DNA from: Perkinsus marinus ATCC 50983
Lineage: Eukaryota > Perkinsozoa > Perkinsida > Perkinsidae
Reading direction: 5' to 3'
Length of the DNA: 41,911 nt
Assembly (NCBI RefSeq): GCF_000006405.1
Contig: NW_003216480.1
Coordinates: 17,120-59,030, forward strand
Within the stretch, counting starts at the first letter, position 1; each line of letters starts with the position of its first letter. Below, piece by piece: positions 20,331 through 30,722 of the stretch. Under the pieces are notes generated by a model. That model was not told the origin of the DNA. It saw nothing but the letters and a program-made list of their open reading frames with translations, and ran no database searches. Both the position numbers and the translations under genes were made by a program.

Positions 20331-21442
20331 TCAGATCAAGAGAGCTCGTACAGCATCAGCGATCATTTTATGAACTTCCTTGGCTCTTCCTGCGGCCGCA
20401 TGTATGCAATTGATAACAGTGGGCAGCGGGCAGGAGGTGCCACCAGGCTTCAGCAGACTACACAGCTCACCGTACTGGTTAACAACAACCTGAGAGAGGA
20501 GTGGTACTGCCCGGTAAGATGTGGTAGTGCTTACAACCAGTAGGGCCCCACCGCTGAGCCGTTCTTCTAGAGAGGTGGGATCGGCTAGTACCGCCGAGGT
20601 GGTACCATCAGGGCTTTTGACCAGTGTGAACGTGAGTGGGAGGGGCATGTGATGGATCGACAGCGGCATTGGCTCCAGCTAATAGAGGACGGTACTAGGT
20701 CTGCCATATCGTGCCCTACTACTACCTCCTCCCGGACCACAGTAGACCCTTCCATCGTGGTGACCTCTGACCTCCGGTAATGCATCAGTGCTGCCACGCT
20801 AGCTGTTGCTGCTGCATCGCCGACGTTACCCTATGACTATCAATGATAGGGGAAAGACAGTCTCCCTCCCTAGGCTCACAGCATCAGTGAAGACATGTAC
20901 ATCCAAGCGAACACTCCACACTCTACTGCCACCAGCGATACATAATGCTTCCACATCGACAGCCCTGACAAACACTCGTCACCAGCCGGCCCTACCAACA
21001 GTACTACTTGGAGCCTTTGAGCATCCTCTCCAGTTGGTTACATAATGATACAGCCTCGGGTGTTTGAGCCGTTCCGGGCAGCCCTGCGGAGTCCCCAGAG
21101 GGAAGTGTGGCACTGCTGACTACTGCACCATAATCCACACTGACGAACAGTTTACCCTCGTTGGGCCTCTCTGGTGGGGGCGTGATCACTTCTCCTGAGC
21201 CCACAGTGTCCTATGGCAGTTCCTAGCTCAGTCCTACTACCTGTCACCACCGCCCTAACCCAAGTGCTGCCAACACGACACTCACACTGGCCTAGTGCTG
21301 GCCCTAACCGAAGCTTCATACGTCGACAGTCGAGCAGCGTCCGTCCATCAGCCCTCAGCCCAACAGTGGAGGTGCTCTTCTCACTGGCCTCGGGGAATAT
21401 TGCCGAGTAGGCAAACGCCTCGTCCGATAACGTCAGCGACAT
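20331..21442 (-). CDS. RRP43: Exosome core subunit RRP43 (RNase PH-like)
   Basis: Six exons (complement of 21241-21442, 21008-21194, 20880-20964, 20726-20830, 20535-20678 and 20331-20489) sum to 882 nt, 293 aa, with introns of 43-49 nt. One intron (20490-20534, 45 nt) is a multiple of three and stop-free, so it can be mistaken for coding. The N-terminus has DEAFAYSAIFPE and LRADGRTLLDCR, the RaDGR signature of exosome RNase PH subunits. The middle has GKLFVSVDYGAV, then VDVEALCIAGGSRVWSVRLD and GNVGDAAATASVAAL. The C-terminus has MPLPLTFTLV, VLADPTSLEE, ELCSLLKPGG and KEVHKMIADAV, all in the order of human EXOSC8. It is a ring subunit of the RNA exosome in nucleus and cytoplasm, normally without catalytic residues. 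RRP42 or RRP45 are less likely alternatives. Confidence 0.88.
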
Positions 21443-21919
21443 AGAGGAAGATGTAGTTGGCTGTTGTTGGAGTGTACGGCACGCTGCTGCATCGCTCCGC
21501 TGTATTGATTGTCTTTTTTTGCGCTGAAGGTTCTCTTCAAATGGTCACCACCGATTAGTGTTGCAGAATGGTGGTTAAATCGTGTACTCACTTGTCTTGA
21601 TGCCGATAGTAGCCGATGAGTAAATCTATGCTATCGAAATTGATATAGGCAGACGATAAGACTTTGATGTTTCAATACACTAGCCGGTCCAACCTTTCAC
21701 ACACTAATAGGTTTCAGCGCGGCAATATGGTAGAATTGGAGATGTGTTAGGGCTGGAGTGGTAGAGTCGTTTTCTCAGCGCTTTGTTACAGAGAAAGGAG
21801 GCGCTTGTGTTAGGCAGTAGTTGTTGCTGGCCTCGCCCCTCCCTACTACGGCCTACCCACCACTACTGCTCCTCAACCTTAACTACCACTTCTACCAACA
21901 CTAGCATATCATCATCATT
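21443..21919. other. Divergent intergenic region between RRP43 and membrane-protein gene
   Basis: Head-to-head promoters are expected here. Downstream of the RRP43 ATG lies a T-run (TTTTTTT near 21512), and the last 120 bp before ATG 21920 are Ser/Thr-codon-like CCTACTAC/CACTACT-rich DNA. No motif can be named with confidence. Confidence 0.35.
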
Positions 21920-24900
21920 ATGGCTGAAGGTCTCGCCGACGGTGGCGTTGAATGGTTCAGCTACAATCGGGAAGTGTACAACTTCAATCGGACCATGCGG
22001 CAGAAGAACCTCTATCAGCACCAGAAGCAGCGAGTTATGGCAGTAGTGCTGTATCGGGAGGATCTTAGAGATCTATTCGGCCTGACAATAGGAAAGATGG
22101 ATTGCTATATGGTAGTGAATACCCTACGTATTACTCTCTCTATCGCCACCTTTGCCACTGTTAGCTGGTGAGTACTCTACTGGTTGGCTTCTGCACGGAG
22201 ATGTTCTACAAAGGAAGAACACCACTCCTGGCGCCGAATTGGTTGTTCTGGCCCTGGTCAATCACGTTGGGTGAGTCCTTCAATAGGTCTCCTTATCTTT
22301 GACATGTACTCACTCTCAGGTTCCGCATTTTTCTATTTCTTTCTCTCCATCTGGCTCGCCCTGCATGCCTCTATATCGGCTCAGACCTACTCGGTGAGGT
22401 CTCTAACCCAATGGTTACGTCTCCCCGTCGCGAGTGCCATGGAAATCTCTGAGGGTTCAGCTAGGCTGGAAGACTTCGAAGGTCTGCCTTGGATCACTTC
22501 ATCATCATCATCCGTTACCCCTTCCCATACAGGTTCTGGCGTTGGGGGATGGTTTCGTGTCCCCGTGGTCACCGAATATGCGCGGGAGAGTAACCTCAAG
22601 ATCCCCGGTCTCAAACATAAGGAGGTTAAAGGGAAGAATGTAATAGGGTTGGATGGTATCAGCCGTTCATCGCATCGTCCATTGACTTGAGTTCCGCCAC
22701 CAGAGTTGGTTAAGTCGTCCATTTCAGGAGATAAGAGATCTAACCACCGAATGGGATACATTCAAGCAGCACTTTGCCTTATTCAACCAGCTGCATAGGA
22801 AATGGCAGGGTCATGAGGCTTATGCTAGAGTGTGTATGTGTATGGGTAGTATTACTACTGCTAATAAGAGCTTTCCTTACAGCTCACCTAATAGGTACTC
22901 TACAGTTTCTCTACGCACTAGCATACTTTGCCTTGCTCTACTGGGGTTACTTCTGGCACAATCCCCTTGCCGCATACGTTATAGTAACGTTATGTTCAGT
23001 GGCGGCTTTGCTCAATGCTAAGATGAACTTAACCCTCAGTTTCACAGAATTCTGCATTATGGTAGAACTTGGATCTTCGCCATACCATAATTTTCGCAAT
23101 TCTTCTTCATCCTTCCCCCAGGCGTTCCTCACTGCCGTGCCGCCCTTCCTCTATTGCGCTGCAGTCCTCTGTGAATATGTATGGGGTAACAGTTTCAACG
23201 TTGAGGTACTAGCATAGTCCATGGACCCCATACAGCAGCTTTCCCCTGTAGCTGCCTCAAGTCAATGAGCGACCGGCCCTCATATTCGCCCTATCGGCTC
23301 ATATCATGGGCCTCTTCTATGAGACGTTCTTTGTGTAAGTTGAATGCATCTTCCCTCACAGTTTACTCCCCCCACCCTTTCTTCGCATTTCCCTACGTCC
23401 AGTGTGGGAACATATGTATATGGTCAACTACATGTGTTGGTGACAATATGAAAATTCTGAGGAAATTTCGGAAAATTTTGTGTTGGCTTATGTACACATT
23501 TGTGTATTAACTCCTGTTATTAGTGCGGAAACTCCTGAGCTTAGCTGAGCAAACATACATTCCTTCAACACTGCCTACGTCTCCTTGTAAGGTACTTGAC
23601 CATGGCCGACAAGAACGGCCTCCCCGTGAAGTTCTCTACAGTGTGGTGTATAGATGTGCTAGGCTTCGGTCTGGAGACTATAAAGGAAGTCCACGAGCCT
23701 GTGGCGGAACCGAAGTAGTGCATGTCTTACTTTCCAATGTACTTTCCAATTTTAACGTGTTTCCCTCAGGATTATCAACTCTTCGGGGTTGCCTGGTTTC
23801 ACTGAGGAGGGCCCTATCAATGACTGGGGAGTGCACAAGCCTACTGGGCAGCAGGACGAGGCCAAGGCAGGAGAGTACCACCCTGACATTTCCAAGGATC
23901 TCAAATTCGCCTGCAGTAAGGCTGAGAGGGATATGCAGAAGATCTTCAGGCATTGGGCGAAAGAGGATCATCTGCTATCAGATTCGGTAGGTCTAGCCAG
24001 GCTGATCCACTGTGATTCAGAGCATGTCTTAGGAGCGAAAAGAATTGACTAAACTGAAGGTGAGGTTTGAAAAGGATAGAAAAAAATTGGCCCAGCTGTT
24101 GGACGAGGAGCGAGGGAAGGGAGATGCCACGCCGGGCACTCCATTCAACCCCACTGGAGGGTGGATAAGACTGGGGTACAGGACCGATGCTGGGGAGAAC
24201 CTTCCGTACTACCTCAATGTGGAAACCGGCGAGATCAAGTGGGACTCCCCTACTATGGATCCGGGCATATATGATTACAAGGAGACCACTAAGTCTGTGG
24301 AGTCCCAGTTGAGACAGTTCGAACTGAAGTCTAAGGCCCTGCTGGACCAGCAGAGAGCGGCCATTCAGGCAGCTACTGATGCTAGTCACCGGGAGAAGGT
24401 TAGAGTACCATACCTTCTCTTCCGCTTCGGTAGTGTTGTGATAATGGCGGCTTGGCTGTTTGCCATTGCTGAGACCAGCGCTGAGGTGTCCTTGAAATAC
24501 GACCCTTCATTTAATGAGAGGAATGTCCATGAACGTAGATTGGCGGTAGCTACTAATGGCGGTGAATCTGCTGGCCCCTTTGAGATCACGTATGCAGCGC
24601 AGGAAGGGCTAAAGGTCCCTGAGCATTTCGTATGGTACACCCCTCGTAAGATTGGATGTAGTATTGGTAACGGCAAGACTCTGGTGGCGGACTTTCACTC
24701 GCTGCGCGAAGTATACCCCTCCGGCCCTGCTGTATCGGCGTCACCGTTGAAGTGCGCCGTGGCGACTGAGTACGGCAGACATAAGGAGATCAAGGATGTT
24801 GTTGTTGTCAGAGGGGATGAGGTCTATGTCCTGCTCGACGATAATCAACTATACTCGTGTGCCACTGGAGAGTCTCTTCTCCAAGGCTGGGGCCTGCCAG

Positions 24901-25268
24901 TGGGAGTAGCTCCCATCGCGGCAGTCGCTGCGAAGGGGGAAGCCGAATTTGCTCTGGTGTCGACTGGTGATGGTAAGCTGTATGTGGGCTCTCCCTCTAC
25001 TGGTAGATGGAGATCAGTAACACGACCTATCACTGGTACCTACAAGGGCTGTACATCTATCCAGGAGACCTCTGCTGGGGACCTTGTACTCCTGATGCCT
25101 GAGGAACGCCTGATGCACGTTTTCAATTCTCGAGGGCTATTTGTGGGGGCCCGACCTATCCCTCGTGGTTACCTCTCTGGTTGTGGTGATCAGCTGTTGG
25201 TTCAGTCTGACGCATCAGCACGCTTGTCTATTCTTAGAGGTTTGCGGATAACCCCATCGCCAATGTAG
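21920..25268 (+). CDS. Polytopic membrane protein with WW-like domain (dinoflagellate-type family)
   Basis: Exons 21920-22159, 22201-22270, 22320 to about 22622, 22728-22845, 22883-23061, 23122-23205, 23252-23334, 23592-23714, 23770-23986 and 24033-25268 join in frame; one short stretch (22623-22727) is unresolved. The protein starts with a soluble segment ending LYREDLRDLFGLTIGKMDCY. It has several membrane helices (FFYFFLSIWLALHASI, FLYALAYFALLYWGYFW, AAYVIVTLCSVAALL, PPFLYCAAVLCEYV, ALIFALSAHIMGLF). A soluble charged region contains a WW-like unit (GWIRLGYRTDAG...YYLNVETGEIKWDSP), then a coiled coil, another helix (VIMAAWLFAIAETSAEVSL), and a beta-rich C-terminal region with repeated GD..VY/LYV and GRWRSV motifs. 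I recall similar sequences in dinoflagellates, without a name. A MITE enlarges the intron at 23335-23591. Confidence 0.75.
23400..23573 (+). mobile_element. hAT-like MITE, copy 3 (intronic, perfect 8-bp TSD)
   Basis: A 174-bp element with ends CAGTGTGGGAA and TCCTTCAACACTG, flanked by perfect 8-bp direct repeats CCTACGTC at 23392-23399 and 23574-23581. Terminal inverted repeats starting CAG, a size below 200 bp, no coding content and 8-bp duplications are the hallmarks of a hAT-derived MITE. It sits inside an intron (23335-23591) of the membrane-protein gene; removing element plus one duplication leaves a 75-nt intron. It shares interior blocks (GACAATATGAAAATTCTGAG, TGAGCTTAGCTGAG) with the copies at 864 and 35749. 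Confidence 0.93.
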
Positions 25269-25825
25269 GACAGTCGGTGATCGGATGGGGCTCAGCAGTG
25301 AGCTGCAGCGTTCGCTTGCTACGTTATATCGGCGCTAATGATGAAACCATTGTTGTTATATTCATTTGCATCATTGCAACGTACGTCTTCCTTTAGCAGG
25401 ATCTCTGTGATTTCAGAGGAAGGACAAAATTGTAGTACCTCATCAATATTTGTATTTCGCGGCGATATTCACAGAATTACCAAAACTTGTGTTCATCAGT
25501 TGGAAAAAAATCCCTGACTTGCTGACAATGACCGTCACAATTCACATACTCATTACGAATGTGGCGTGAATCCCGTTTCGTTACATTTGCAGTCGCAAAA
25601 ATGATGGAGACGATTTGGCACATTGGCACCCACTGCCCCAGCTACAGGGGCGAGGGTACCAATCGACAACTAAAAGCTGTCCTTCCCCCTTAGGGTGTTC
25701 TATGATAGTATCAAACCCACCGCCCTGAATGGTCTGGCCTTTACTATCGACAGCAAGGTATTGCGTAACTGCTACCGAACAGAATGCAATGCAATCCCAG
25801 TAGAAACAGCCACGATCTGCATGCC

Positions 25826-25872
<47 letters not shown>

Positions 25873-25980
25873 GAGGAGGAGGAGGAGGAGGAGGAGGAGG
25901 AGACATCCTCTCTCGGAAGGTAAGGGACTCCCTTAAAGGGAGAAATACCAGACAAACCACGATCAGAACCTGAAACTAGC
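25269..25980. other. Intergenic region with trinucleotide microsatellite
   Basis: No supported gene; frames across 25581-25973 are produced by the repeat tract. The first 300 bases are AT-leaning and featureless and probably hold the 3' UTR of the membrane-protein gene. Confidence 0.5.
25826..25902. repeat. Compound microsatellite (AGT)n-(GGA)n
   Basis: About 15 units of AGT/TAG run directly into about 10 units of GGA. The two tracts share phase, so one probably arose from the other. Open frames across it encode poly-Val/Gly or poly-Pro/Thr and are artefacts. Confidence 0.97.
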
Positions 25981-25983
25981 GGT

Positions 25984-26340
25984 GTGCTACTTGTAGTGCC
26001 GACTGCGGCGCCACGTGCTAGTGTGCCTCACTGAGCAGGTATGATGGGTCTCAGTCCAACTTTTTACTTAATGGTGGTCTATGAGCGGCCTAATCAGACT
26101 TCGTCGACAGCGTTCTACTTGAGATATCATCCGCGATGCCTGGCATCGGATGCCACGTGCTAGTGAGCTCGACAGAATAACTATGATGGGTTTCAGTCTA
26201 AGGTTTCGATGCGAGTGATCGACTTGGACTCACTTAGTTGTATGCTACTTGGGGTGACCCCTGCGGCGCCACGTGCTAGTGTGCTCGACGGAGTGACTAT
26301 GATAGGTGTAAGTCGAATTTTTTGATCCAAGTGGCCTAAA
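25984..26340. repeat. Three imperfect direct repeats around CCACGTGCTAGTG
   Basis: Three units contain the core GCCACGTGCTAGTG at about 26010, 26152 and 26268. Each is preceded by a TGCTACTTG/TTCTACTTG block and followed by TATGATGGG or TATGATAGG and CAGTC/AAGTC. Unit spacing is about 142 and 116 bp, so the array is irregular and old. No coding frame runs through it. CACGTG is itself a palindrome, but binding by any factor is speculation. Confidence 0.8.
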
Positions 26341-26700
26341 TAGGCTCACTTTAGAAGCCATTGTATCGAACACTTGAGCCAGTCAGACCCACCGTATGCG
26401 AGTGCCCAGGTTGTCGTCAGCTAAGAACACGCATCATTTTTGACAAGGAGTTATCTTTTATTTTACCCTCGCAATAATTGACTATACTCTAAGATATAAG
26501 ATAGCCGTACCCGGGCTACTCAGAAATGATGCTACTATGACACGTAAAAGCCACGGGTGAGAAAATAGCAATCCCATCAGCGTATCCACTTGCAATGTTA
26601 GTATTGCACGAAAATGACGAGATGCCCTGAGATGAACTATGAAATCATATGGCACAAATTGAGTTAATATAATTGCAATGTTATTGGTTCAATATCATAG
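26341..26700. other. AT-leaning intergenic DNA
   Basis: No gene, RNA or repeat was seen between the triple repeat and the tandem duplication at the 3' end of the Gln-rich gene. Confidence 0.4.
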
Positions 26701-26763
26701 GGATTATCCGTGTAAGATCTTACCAAGTTCAACGGATTATCCGTGTAGCATCTTACCAAGTTC
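26701..26763. repeat. 33-bp tandem duplication at the stop codon of the Gln-rich gene
   Basis: Two adjacent copies start at 26701 and 26734 (GGATTATCCGTGTA, then AGATCTTACC or GCATCTTACC, then AAGTTC), differing at two bases. The minus-strand stop codon of the Gln-rich gene (26753-26755) lies in the second copy; the other copy repeats the end of the coding region in its 3' UTR. Confidence 0.92.
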
Positions 26764-28093
26764 CCAAACCCCCTAGTCCTTCGTCTTCCGCAGCCTCATC
26801 CTCCACCATCTGCTCTTCTGCAACCTAAATCAAAGAACGCATTCCTACAAATGACAAGACATCCCGTCGCACTCGAGCAGCCAAGTTGTTAGCGTTAGGA
26901 CCGAGTTGCGTATGACCTCCATTCTAAAAGGGAAACTCCCCGAATAGATGGTGGGTGTGAGTTATAACCTCTCGTCTACCAACCAAGGCCTGAACAACTT
27001 CTCAATACCAGAGTGATACTACAGTCTCACTAACCTGGCCTCCTCCTTGTCCTAGCTGCTGCTGGATACCAGCCATAGCCTAAGCAGGTGATCAACATTA
27101 GGAAGCTATATTGCTCCCATACCGGTTGCCCCCTTGTTCCATTTGTCCGTTCTGCTCCCGAGCGTTAGCCTGAGGAATGCTACAACAGAAAGGCGGAATG
27201 CTGAAATACCTGCTGTTGTTCATTGTTGCTAGCCTGTTCCTGTTGTGGAAGTTGCTGTTGTTGACGAGCTTCGTGCTGTTGACCTCCTCGTTGTTGGCCA
27301 TTAGCAGGGGGTGGTTCCCCTTGATATCTAAAGTGAAATGAAGAAAGACTGACTTGTGGAGTAGCTATGATGATTAATACCTTTGTGCCTTGATGATGTT
27401 AATTGTTTGCAGCGGCATATTGGAAGGAAACAGCCGAACAAGATGAGATCTCGGGGGCTTGATGCCAGTGTCACCTTCTCCGTGAGCAGACTTGGACCAA
27501 ACCACCAAGCTCCAACCACCGTCGTGGTTTACTCTACTCACGACATGATCAGCGATATCGGAGACAGACAAGGCCTCGACCATTGTGGATTCAAGGGATA
27601 CCTGCAATTAACGAAGTAATTAGAATAAGCAGAATGTTCAAACCTACCGTTCTGATGTTATTCGTGGCTACCAGTTCTGTCGTCAAACTACTGTTGATGG
27701 ACAATTCACTATCCACATCCAACGTTTCCACTCCCAATCGCATCACCCAAGAAGAAATACGAGGGGCAGCAATACAAAGGCATCGAATACCATAAAGACC
27801 GTCACAAAGTTTACCACCACATGTGTCCAGTACGAGCCCAAACTTGGTGATCTCGATAGTACCACCAATGATCACACCAAAGGAATAACGAGCAGTAGTC
27901 TCGGAGGGGAGGGGGCGGGGGATATTAGCGCCAGTGTACGGCATAAGCCTATCATCAGTCTGAAGCAACCTGGTAGAATCCTTTGCCAGGGGCCCTGGCA
28001 CAGAGTCCCTTCGCCATAGGGTTGACAGAGCGTGATGATATCACCCAATTTTATAGAGCGCACCCGAAACAAGACGACACTAACCAGAAACAA
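26753..28093 (-). CDS. Gln-rich protein of unknown function
   Basis: Minus-strand exons: about 28093-27640 (one or two exons; frame change near 28000 suggests a small intron), 27600 to about 27382, about 27328-27209, about 27180-27120, a few short exons near 27000-27070, 26923-26861 and 26824-26753. The N-terminal part has SIKLGDIITL, ARYSFGVIIGGTIEITKFG and SLVVWSKSAHGEGDTG, beta-rich and compatible with an OB-like fold, but I do not recognise a family. The C-terminal third is Gln/Asn-rich (HEARQQQQLPQQEQASNNEQ, MAGIQQQLGQGGGQ) and ends in an acidic tail (EEQMVEDEAAEDEG). A nucleic-acid-binding role is conceivable from this layout only. The start is unresolved; upstream exons may lie beyond 28093. 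Confidence 0.5.
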
Positions 28094-28470
28094 TCTCTGG
28101 TTCGTGAAATCAGGGAGTGAGCAGAATTAATTCCTCACTTTTCGAAACAATAGAGCGTATTTGACCCTATTTCCTTGACTGCGAGAGCAGAAGAAATTGC
28201 CCTCTCATCAATGAGCCCACAAGAATAACCAGAGTTGATTCTTTGTCTATGAGATCGAAGAGTAACCAATGATAATCTACTGTTTATGAAATCAGAGAGA
28301 GATATCGGAAAGGGTTTTTATCTATGACTCAAGAAAAGGATGAATATGATTCCGTATTCATCGAGCAAGGATAGAATAGCCAAAATTAATCCCCAATTTA
28401 TCGAGACAGGAGAAAATGATCAGAAGTACTCGTGAACGCTTCTCACAAACCAGAACTAAGTCATCAAAAA
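28081..28470. repeat. Degenerate tandem motif array
   Basis: At least seven loosely spaced units (35-75 bp apart) carry a core resembling CCAGAATTAATTC (seen as CCAGAAACAATCTC, GCAGAATTAATTCC, CCAGAGTTGATTC, CCAATGATAATC, CCAAAATTAATCC, among others). About ten bases later comes a block such as TATGAGATCGAAGAG, TATGAAATCAGAGAG or TATCGAGACAGGAG. The units are strongly diverged. No coding frame. Confidence 0.55.
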
Positions 28471-28634
28471 GGAACCCTCCTTGCGCAATCGCCAGGAGTA
28501 CCCTCTAATGTACCTTTAATAAATAATCAGAAGCCGTTTGTGTCCTTGTTATCAGCGAAAAAGTCTCACCACTACGGAGACAACCCATCATTGATGGGCC
28601 ATCAATAGGTAACGATCATACAAAGCTTCAGACT

Positions 28635-28671
28635 GAAGTTTCTTGACTGAAGCCTTCAGTCAAGAAACTTC
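28635..28671. repeat. Perfect 18-bp inverted repeat with 1-nt centre
   Basis: Arms 28635-28652 and 28654-28671 (GAAGTTTCTTGACTGAAG and its complement) are separated by a single base. Such an uninterrupted 37-bp palindrome is very unlikely by chance. Confidence 0.95.
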
Positions 28672-29929
28672 GTTGGGCACCACCTTCAGTACTGCCTCCT
28701 GCGCCGTACCGAGGACGACTGATGCGCAATTTTGTACCAGATGAACCACTCTTGATGTGTAGAAGGTAAGCGTGCAAAACCTTCTTACTGGTGCTGTCAC
28801 TGGTAGTAGCCCTTCCACAACCAATGAGGGGTACTTCATGTAGACTGATAACTTTCATCCTCTGTATTGGAAGTGACGCAGTAACTTCTGTACCAGATAA
28901 GATCGACATACGAAATATGTGACTAACTTGAGCAAGAGAAACTAGAGCACATTAACACGCGCAGTGGAATGGGGTCGCACACATTGTGACACCTCATGTA
29001 CTAACGATTGATGATGTCGACTCTACCCTAAGATGCTGCTGCAAAAACGACTTGTTGTAGTTGGTAGTGTAGTTCTACTGCTGGCTGATAGCCGTCTCGA
29101 ATGACGGAGCAAGTTTGGCTGAGAGAATAAGTGGGAATACGGTAGGGCAATAAAAGCCCGATCAACTGAGTAGGTTGCCAAGAGTGAACACAACTACAAT
29201 GCAAGCTGAAAAGGGTTATATGCGACAAGTTACGGAGCCTCGGCCGGCCACGCTAGACGGGGATCCTCGGCCTCGGCACAGGCCCAAGGAAGAAGTCAAT
29301 GAGCAACAGAATGATTATTGATTCAATGTTCGAATCGGCCGATGGGGCGCGCGCAGCTATTTGTGTTGAATAACGTCTCACGCTCAGAAGCCTGAGTGGA
29401 ATGCCCTCTTGACGGATTCTGCTTTCACACCTGCGGAACTGCGCCGACTACAGACGCCAGATCAATCACAGTGCACGATCACGAGCGTCCTCCCCAAGAC
29501 TAGAAAATTCCACACCCTTAGACAGCGCTACTTTGCGGTTGAGCTAAGTATAACAATCAAATCCAGTGATATATGCTAGCAAACCCCATGGCCTGAAATG
29601 CGCCGTACAGGGTTCTAATTGAGGAACTCAATGTTAATCATATTCCCGAATCTGCTGTGAGTCTAACGAGTCTTAACGAGTGTAATCAGCACTTCACATC
29701 CGAGGCATTGAATCAATGCCATTGATAATTAAGTCTTAGTAGTAACAGAGGAAAAATTTCCGGGTTACTATAAGACTCTACTACCAGCAGCACCCAGTAG
29801 GAGCAGTGCTCAACGGATAACAATGTCAGGAGCTAAAAACCAGCGGAACCTCGCAGATGGTTGCAAGACAGTTAGAATAACAAGGAATGATAGTCAGCAT
29901 CACAAGCTGTACAAAATAGACAACAGCGA

Positions 29930-29955
29930 AGCTTAAGCTGATATCAGCTTAAGCT
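29930..29955. repeat. Perfect 26-bp palindrome
   Basis: AGCTTAAGCTGAT is followed directly by its reverse complement. The segment GCTGATAT recurs 7 bp downstream (29961), as if part of the palindrome was copied again. Confidence 0.92.
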
Positions 29956-30059
29956 CAAGAGCTGATATTCGTTATGACGGATATAGATCGAATGAACATG
30001 TGTTGTTAGTTATGTGTCATTATTCATTGCAGTACTTCCCTTCATTAGTTCCGTTTACG

Positions 30060-30722
30060 ATGCCAAAACGCGGTTACTACAACAACAACCGCTACAGCAA
30101 CAACAATTACAACAACAACAATCATCAATACAGAAGATCCCGGCAGTTAAAGTGGAGAAGATGTGGAAGACAGGACGAAGCCCAACATGGACTCGATGAG
30201 TACATGTTGATGGCTTTGGCCGAAAACAACCGCACCTTGCTTCGCGAAGTAAATTGGATGCAACAATCATCAATACAGAAGATCCCGGCAGTTTAAGTGG
30301 AGAAGATGTGGAAGACAGGACGAAGCCCAACATGGACGGAATGAGTCCATGTTGATGGCTTTGGCCGGATACAACCGCACCTTGCTTTGCGAAGTAAATT
30401 GGATGCAAGGTAAGTCAATAATTTCCTCTCATCAACATGATATTTCTCTTTTCCAGGTGCTTCTACTACCTCTAATCCGGCTGCTACTACTACTACCGCT
30501 ACCACCAGTCCCACTACTACTACCAGTCCCACTACGACTACTACTACGGCTCTGGCTACGACTACGAGTCCAACTACTACTACTACTACTACTATTACTG
30601 ATCTAACTACTATAAGCCCGACTACTACTACTGCTCCGATTACTACTAGCTCTACTACTAGTGGTCCAAGTACTACTACCACTACTGCTAGTACCAGTGC
30701 TAAAAGACACGCTTCTTCCTAG
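30060..30722 (+). CDS. Asn/Tyr-rich and Thr-rich protein disrupted by a 145-bp duplication
   Basis: ATG 30060 opens an exon reading MPKRGYYNNNRYSNNN and then a basic segment and LREVNWMQ. A later exon (30457-30722), reached through a clean 47-nt intron (30410-30456), encodes a mucin-like tract in which roughly half the residues are Thr (TTTTSPTTTT and similar) and ends KRHASS. A 145-bp tandem duplication (30116-30260 and 30261-30405) lies in the first exon. Since 145 is not a multiple of three, the first frame now stops in the second copy at 30296, and only the second copy is in phase with the Thr-rich exon. The original product was probably an O-glycosylated surface or secreted protein, but no signal peptide is visible. 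Expression of the present form is uncertain. Confidence 0.5.
30116..30405. repeat. 145-bp tandem duplication
   Basis: Two adjacent 145-bp copies, each starting in CAACAATCATCAATAC or its equivalent and ending TAAATTGGATG, differ at only a handful of bases, so the event is fairly recent. The junction lies in CAA-rich sequence, which offers microhomology. Confidence 0.95.

Larger units (their letters stand above)
28471..29999. other. Gene-poor region
   Basis: No supported gene in 1.5 kb. A minus frame 28628-28909 (93 codons) has no recognised domain and partly lies on a perfect hairpin. The region holds hairpins at 28635-28671 and 29930-29955. A GC-rich patch near 29235-29280 (GGCCTCGGCA-type) stands out against the AT-leaning surroundings. 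Confidence 0.45.

Noticed and set aside
25581-25973. Open frames with poly-Val, poly-Gly, poly-Tyr or poly-Pro tracts
   Set aside because: They are produced by translating the trinucleotide microsatellite in different frames.
30293-30682. Val-rich minus-strand frame
   Set aside because: It is the antisense of the Thr-rich exon; the sense exon has matching splice sites.
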